A DNA stretch of 13,848 nt from Bacteroidia bacterium. GTDB lineage: Bacteria > Bacteroidota > Bacteroidia > Flavobacteriales > Flavobacteriaceae. The position numbers and the translations under genes were made by a program. The stretch is from the NCBI GenBank assembly GCA_030431085.1, contig JAUIJW010000038.1:1-13848 (forward strand), given 5' to 3'. The notes under the pieces are model-generated. The model searched no databases, was not told the origin of the DNA, and saw nothing but the letters and a program-made list of their open reading frames with translations. Shown piece by piece: positions 12,450 to 13,848 of the stretch (its first letter is position 1; every line of letters starts with the position of its first letter).

Positions 12450-13848
12450 ATGAAAATTACAAAACTCATCCTCACAAGTCTTATTATTTTATTGTCTATT
12501 ACTAGTCAAGGACAAAACGTAAAATTTGGCAAAGTTAGTAAGCAAGAACTACAAGAAAAATTTTATTCTAATGATACTTCAGCCAATGCTGTAGTGTTAT
12601 ACAAAAAAAGACGAACCAATTATGTGTATAACCAAAATAGTGGTTGGGAATTAAAAACAGAGGTTCATGAACGCATCAAAATCTATAATGCAGAAGGGTT
12701 TAATTACGCAACAAATAAAGTGCATTTATTTACTAGAGGTGGCGAAGATGAAACTCTAAACATTAAAGGTTACACTTTTAATCTTGATGGCAATAGTATT
12801 GAAAAAACCAAATTAGACAAAGATCAAATTTTTAGAGAAGAACTCAATGAAAATTGGATTAAGAAAACCTACACTATGCCCAATTTAAAAGATGGTTGTA
12901 TTGTAGAATGGAAATACGAAATCTATTCACCATATTATAGCAATATCAATGATGTGGTATGTCAATATAAAATCCCCATCAAACAGTTAGATGTACATAT
13001 TCAAATTCCTGAATACTTTCAATTTAAATTCCTTCCTAATGGATTTTATCCTATTAATGTGAAACAAGGCAGTAAACAACAGAGGTATAACATTGCCGAA
13101 AAAAGCAGACAACTAAGTGGTGGCCTAGGTGGTGGCGTTGCTCAAACCAATGTTAACTACTCATCTGTAAATGTTAATGAATTTATCTATACCGTAGATC
13201 AAAAAAATATACCAGCTCTAAAAACCGAGCCATACATAAATAATCTTTACAACTATGTAGCTAAAATAAAATTTGAATTTACAGCCTACAAACCAAAATA
13301 TGGTATCCCAAAATATTTTAATAATACGTGGGGAGATGTAACCAAATCTATTTACGAGAATCAATATTTTGGCGAGCAATTATCTAGAAGTGGTTACTTT
13401 AATGATGAACTGGAAACCATATTGGCTACTCATACCGATCAAAGCTCTCAAATTATGGCCATTTTTGAGTTCGTTAAGGGACATATGCGTTGGAATGAAG
13501 AATATGGCAAATATGTTAATGTAGGTGGCATAAAAAAAGCGTATAATGCCCAAGAGGGTAATGTGGCGGAAATAAACCTAATGCTAACGGCCATGCTGCG
13601 TGAAGCCGGTATTAATGCTAATCCAATCTTAGTAAGTACACGTAAACATGGTGTCCCTTTAATACCAACAAAAGAAGGATTTAACTATGTGATTTCCGGA
13701 ATAGAACGCGATGGTAAAACCATTTTACTAGATGCTACAGAAAAATACAGTGTTCCAGGTGTACTACCTCTAAGAGATCTGAATTGGCGTGGCAGGTTGG
13801 TAAGAAAAGACGGTACATCTAAATCTATTAATCTCTTTCCTAATAAAT
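12450..13848 (+). CDS. Exported DUF3857 / transglutaminase-like paralogue, catalytically degenerate, cut by window end
   Basis: The frame opens with ATG immediately after the preceding stop and stays open for 466 codons to the window edge, so the C-terminus is missing. A signal peptide (about 1-21, ending TSQGQ) is followed by a DUF3857-like domain (about 50-215), a Gly-rich loop SGGLGGGV (223-230) and a transglutaminase-like domain (about 335-435). Aligned by eye with the upstream paralogue (GDCKALTN), the core reads GNVAEINL, putting V372 where the nucleophilic Cys belongs. The His position is Y413 (FNYVIS). The Asp is kept (D428 in LLDATEK). It is therefore probably a non-catalytic structural or binding protein, perhaps partnering the upstream protein. 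The whole class in Flavobacteriaceae seems to lack the Cys, so this is not recent decay. Confidence 0.8.
   Translation, partial: MKITKLILTSLIILLSITSQGQNVKFGKVSKQELQEKFYSNDTSANAVVLYKKRRTNYVYNQNSGWELKTEVHERIKIYNAEGFNYATNKVHLFTRGGEDETLNIKGYTFNLDGNSIEKTKLDKDQIFREELNENWIKKTYTMPNLKDGCIVEWKYEIYSPYYSNINDVVCQYKIPIKQLDVHIQIPEYFQFKFLPNGFYPINVKQGSKQQRYNIAEKSRQLSGGLGGGVAQTNVNYSSVNVNEFIYTVDQKNIPALKTEPYINNLYNYVAKIKFEFTAYKPKYGIPKYFNNTWGDVTKSIYENQYFGEQLSRSGYFNDELETILATHTDQSSQIMAIFEFVKGHMRWNEEYGKYVNVGGIKKAYNAQEGNVAEINLMLTAMLREAGINANPILVSTRKHGVPLIPTKEGFNYVISGIERDGKTILLDATEKYSVPGVLPLRDLNWRGRLVRKDGTSKSINLFPNK

Noticed and set aside
12450..13848. Recent pseudogene as an explanation for the Cys-less transglutaminase-like gene
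   Set aside because: The frame is intact for 466 codons with a good signal peptide and conserved blocks, so this looks like a maintained non-catalytic paralogue.
1..13848. Mobile elements, CRISPR arrays, tRNA/rRNA genes, att sites
   Set aside because: Reading both strands showed no transposase-like frames, spaced direct repeats, cloverleaf-like segments or long terminal repeats.

Overview
The window is about 13.8 kb of AT-rich chromosome from a member of the Bacteroidota, most likely a marine Flavobacteriaceae. Three things point there. The BamA tail, tandem OmpH genes, RsgA and the Nfu-type protein have the sequence style of that family. Several upstream regions carry the Bacteroidota -7 promoter box TAnnTTTG. 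Start codons generally lack a strong Shine-Dalgarno sequence. There are no tRNA or rRNA genes, insertion sequences, phage genes or CRISPR arrays, and the window is essentially housekeeping DNA.

Layout. Positions 1-1676 hold an outer-membrane assembly cluster: the last 55 codons of bamA, then two periplasmic OmpH/Skp-like chaperones, the first with a long charged tail. A perfect 11-bp hairpin terminator separates this from a convergent gamma-carbonic-anhydrase-like gene (minus strand). That gene is divergent from a NifU/Nfu-type iron-sulfur protein with two N-terminal Nfu domains, and the two are served by mirror-image promoter boxes. Next comes a secreted prolyl oligopeptidase with a complete Ser/Asp/His triad. 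It converges on a small GreA/GreB-like protein across a second shared terminator.

From 5948 a saccharopine/lysine dehydrogenase-family gene overlaps tag (3-methyladenine DNA glycosylase I) by 4 bases. The 3' end of tag overlaps by 8 bases a convergent gene for a membrane-anchored SRPBCC + GyrI-like protein. A 312-bp gap follows, with promoter-like boxes on both strands and a possible 39-codon ORF. Then come rsgA (ribosome-assembly GTPase), dtd (D-aminoacyl-tRNA deacylase) and two abutting exported DUF3857/transglutaminase-like genes. The second of these is cut by the window end and has lost the catalytic Cys and His.

How the genes relate. BamA with the OmpH proteins forms one functional group, outer-membrane protein folding. 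RsgA and Dtd both serve translation. The two DUF3857 proteins look like a co-expressed envelope pair. The rest are unrelated single-gene functions. I found no convincing new multi-gene system. The points most worth checking are the promoter-proximal small ORF, the active/degenerate transglutaminase pair, the mirrored divergent promoters, and start-site corrections for the peptidase and the GreA-like gene.
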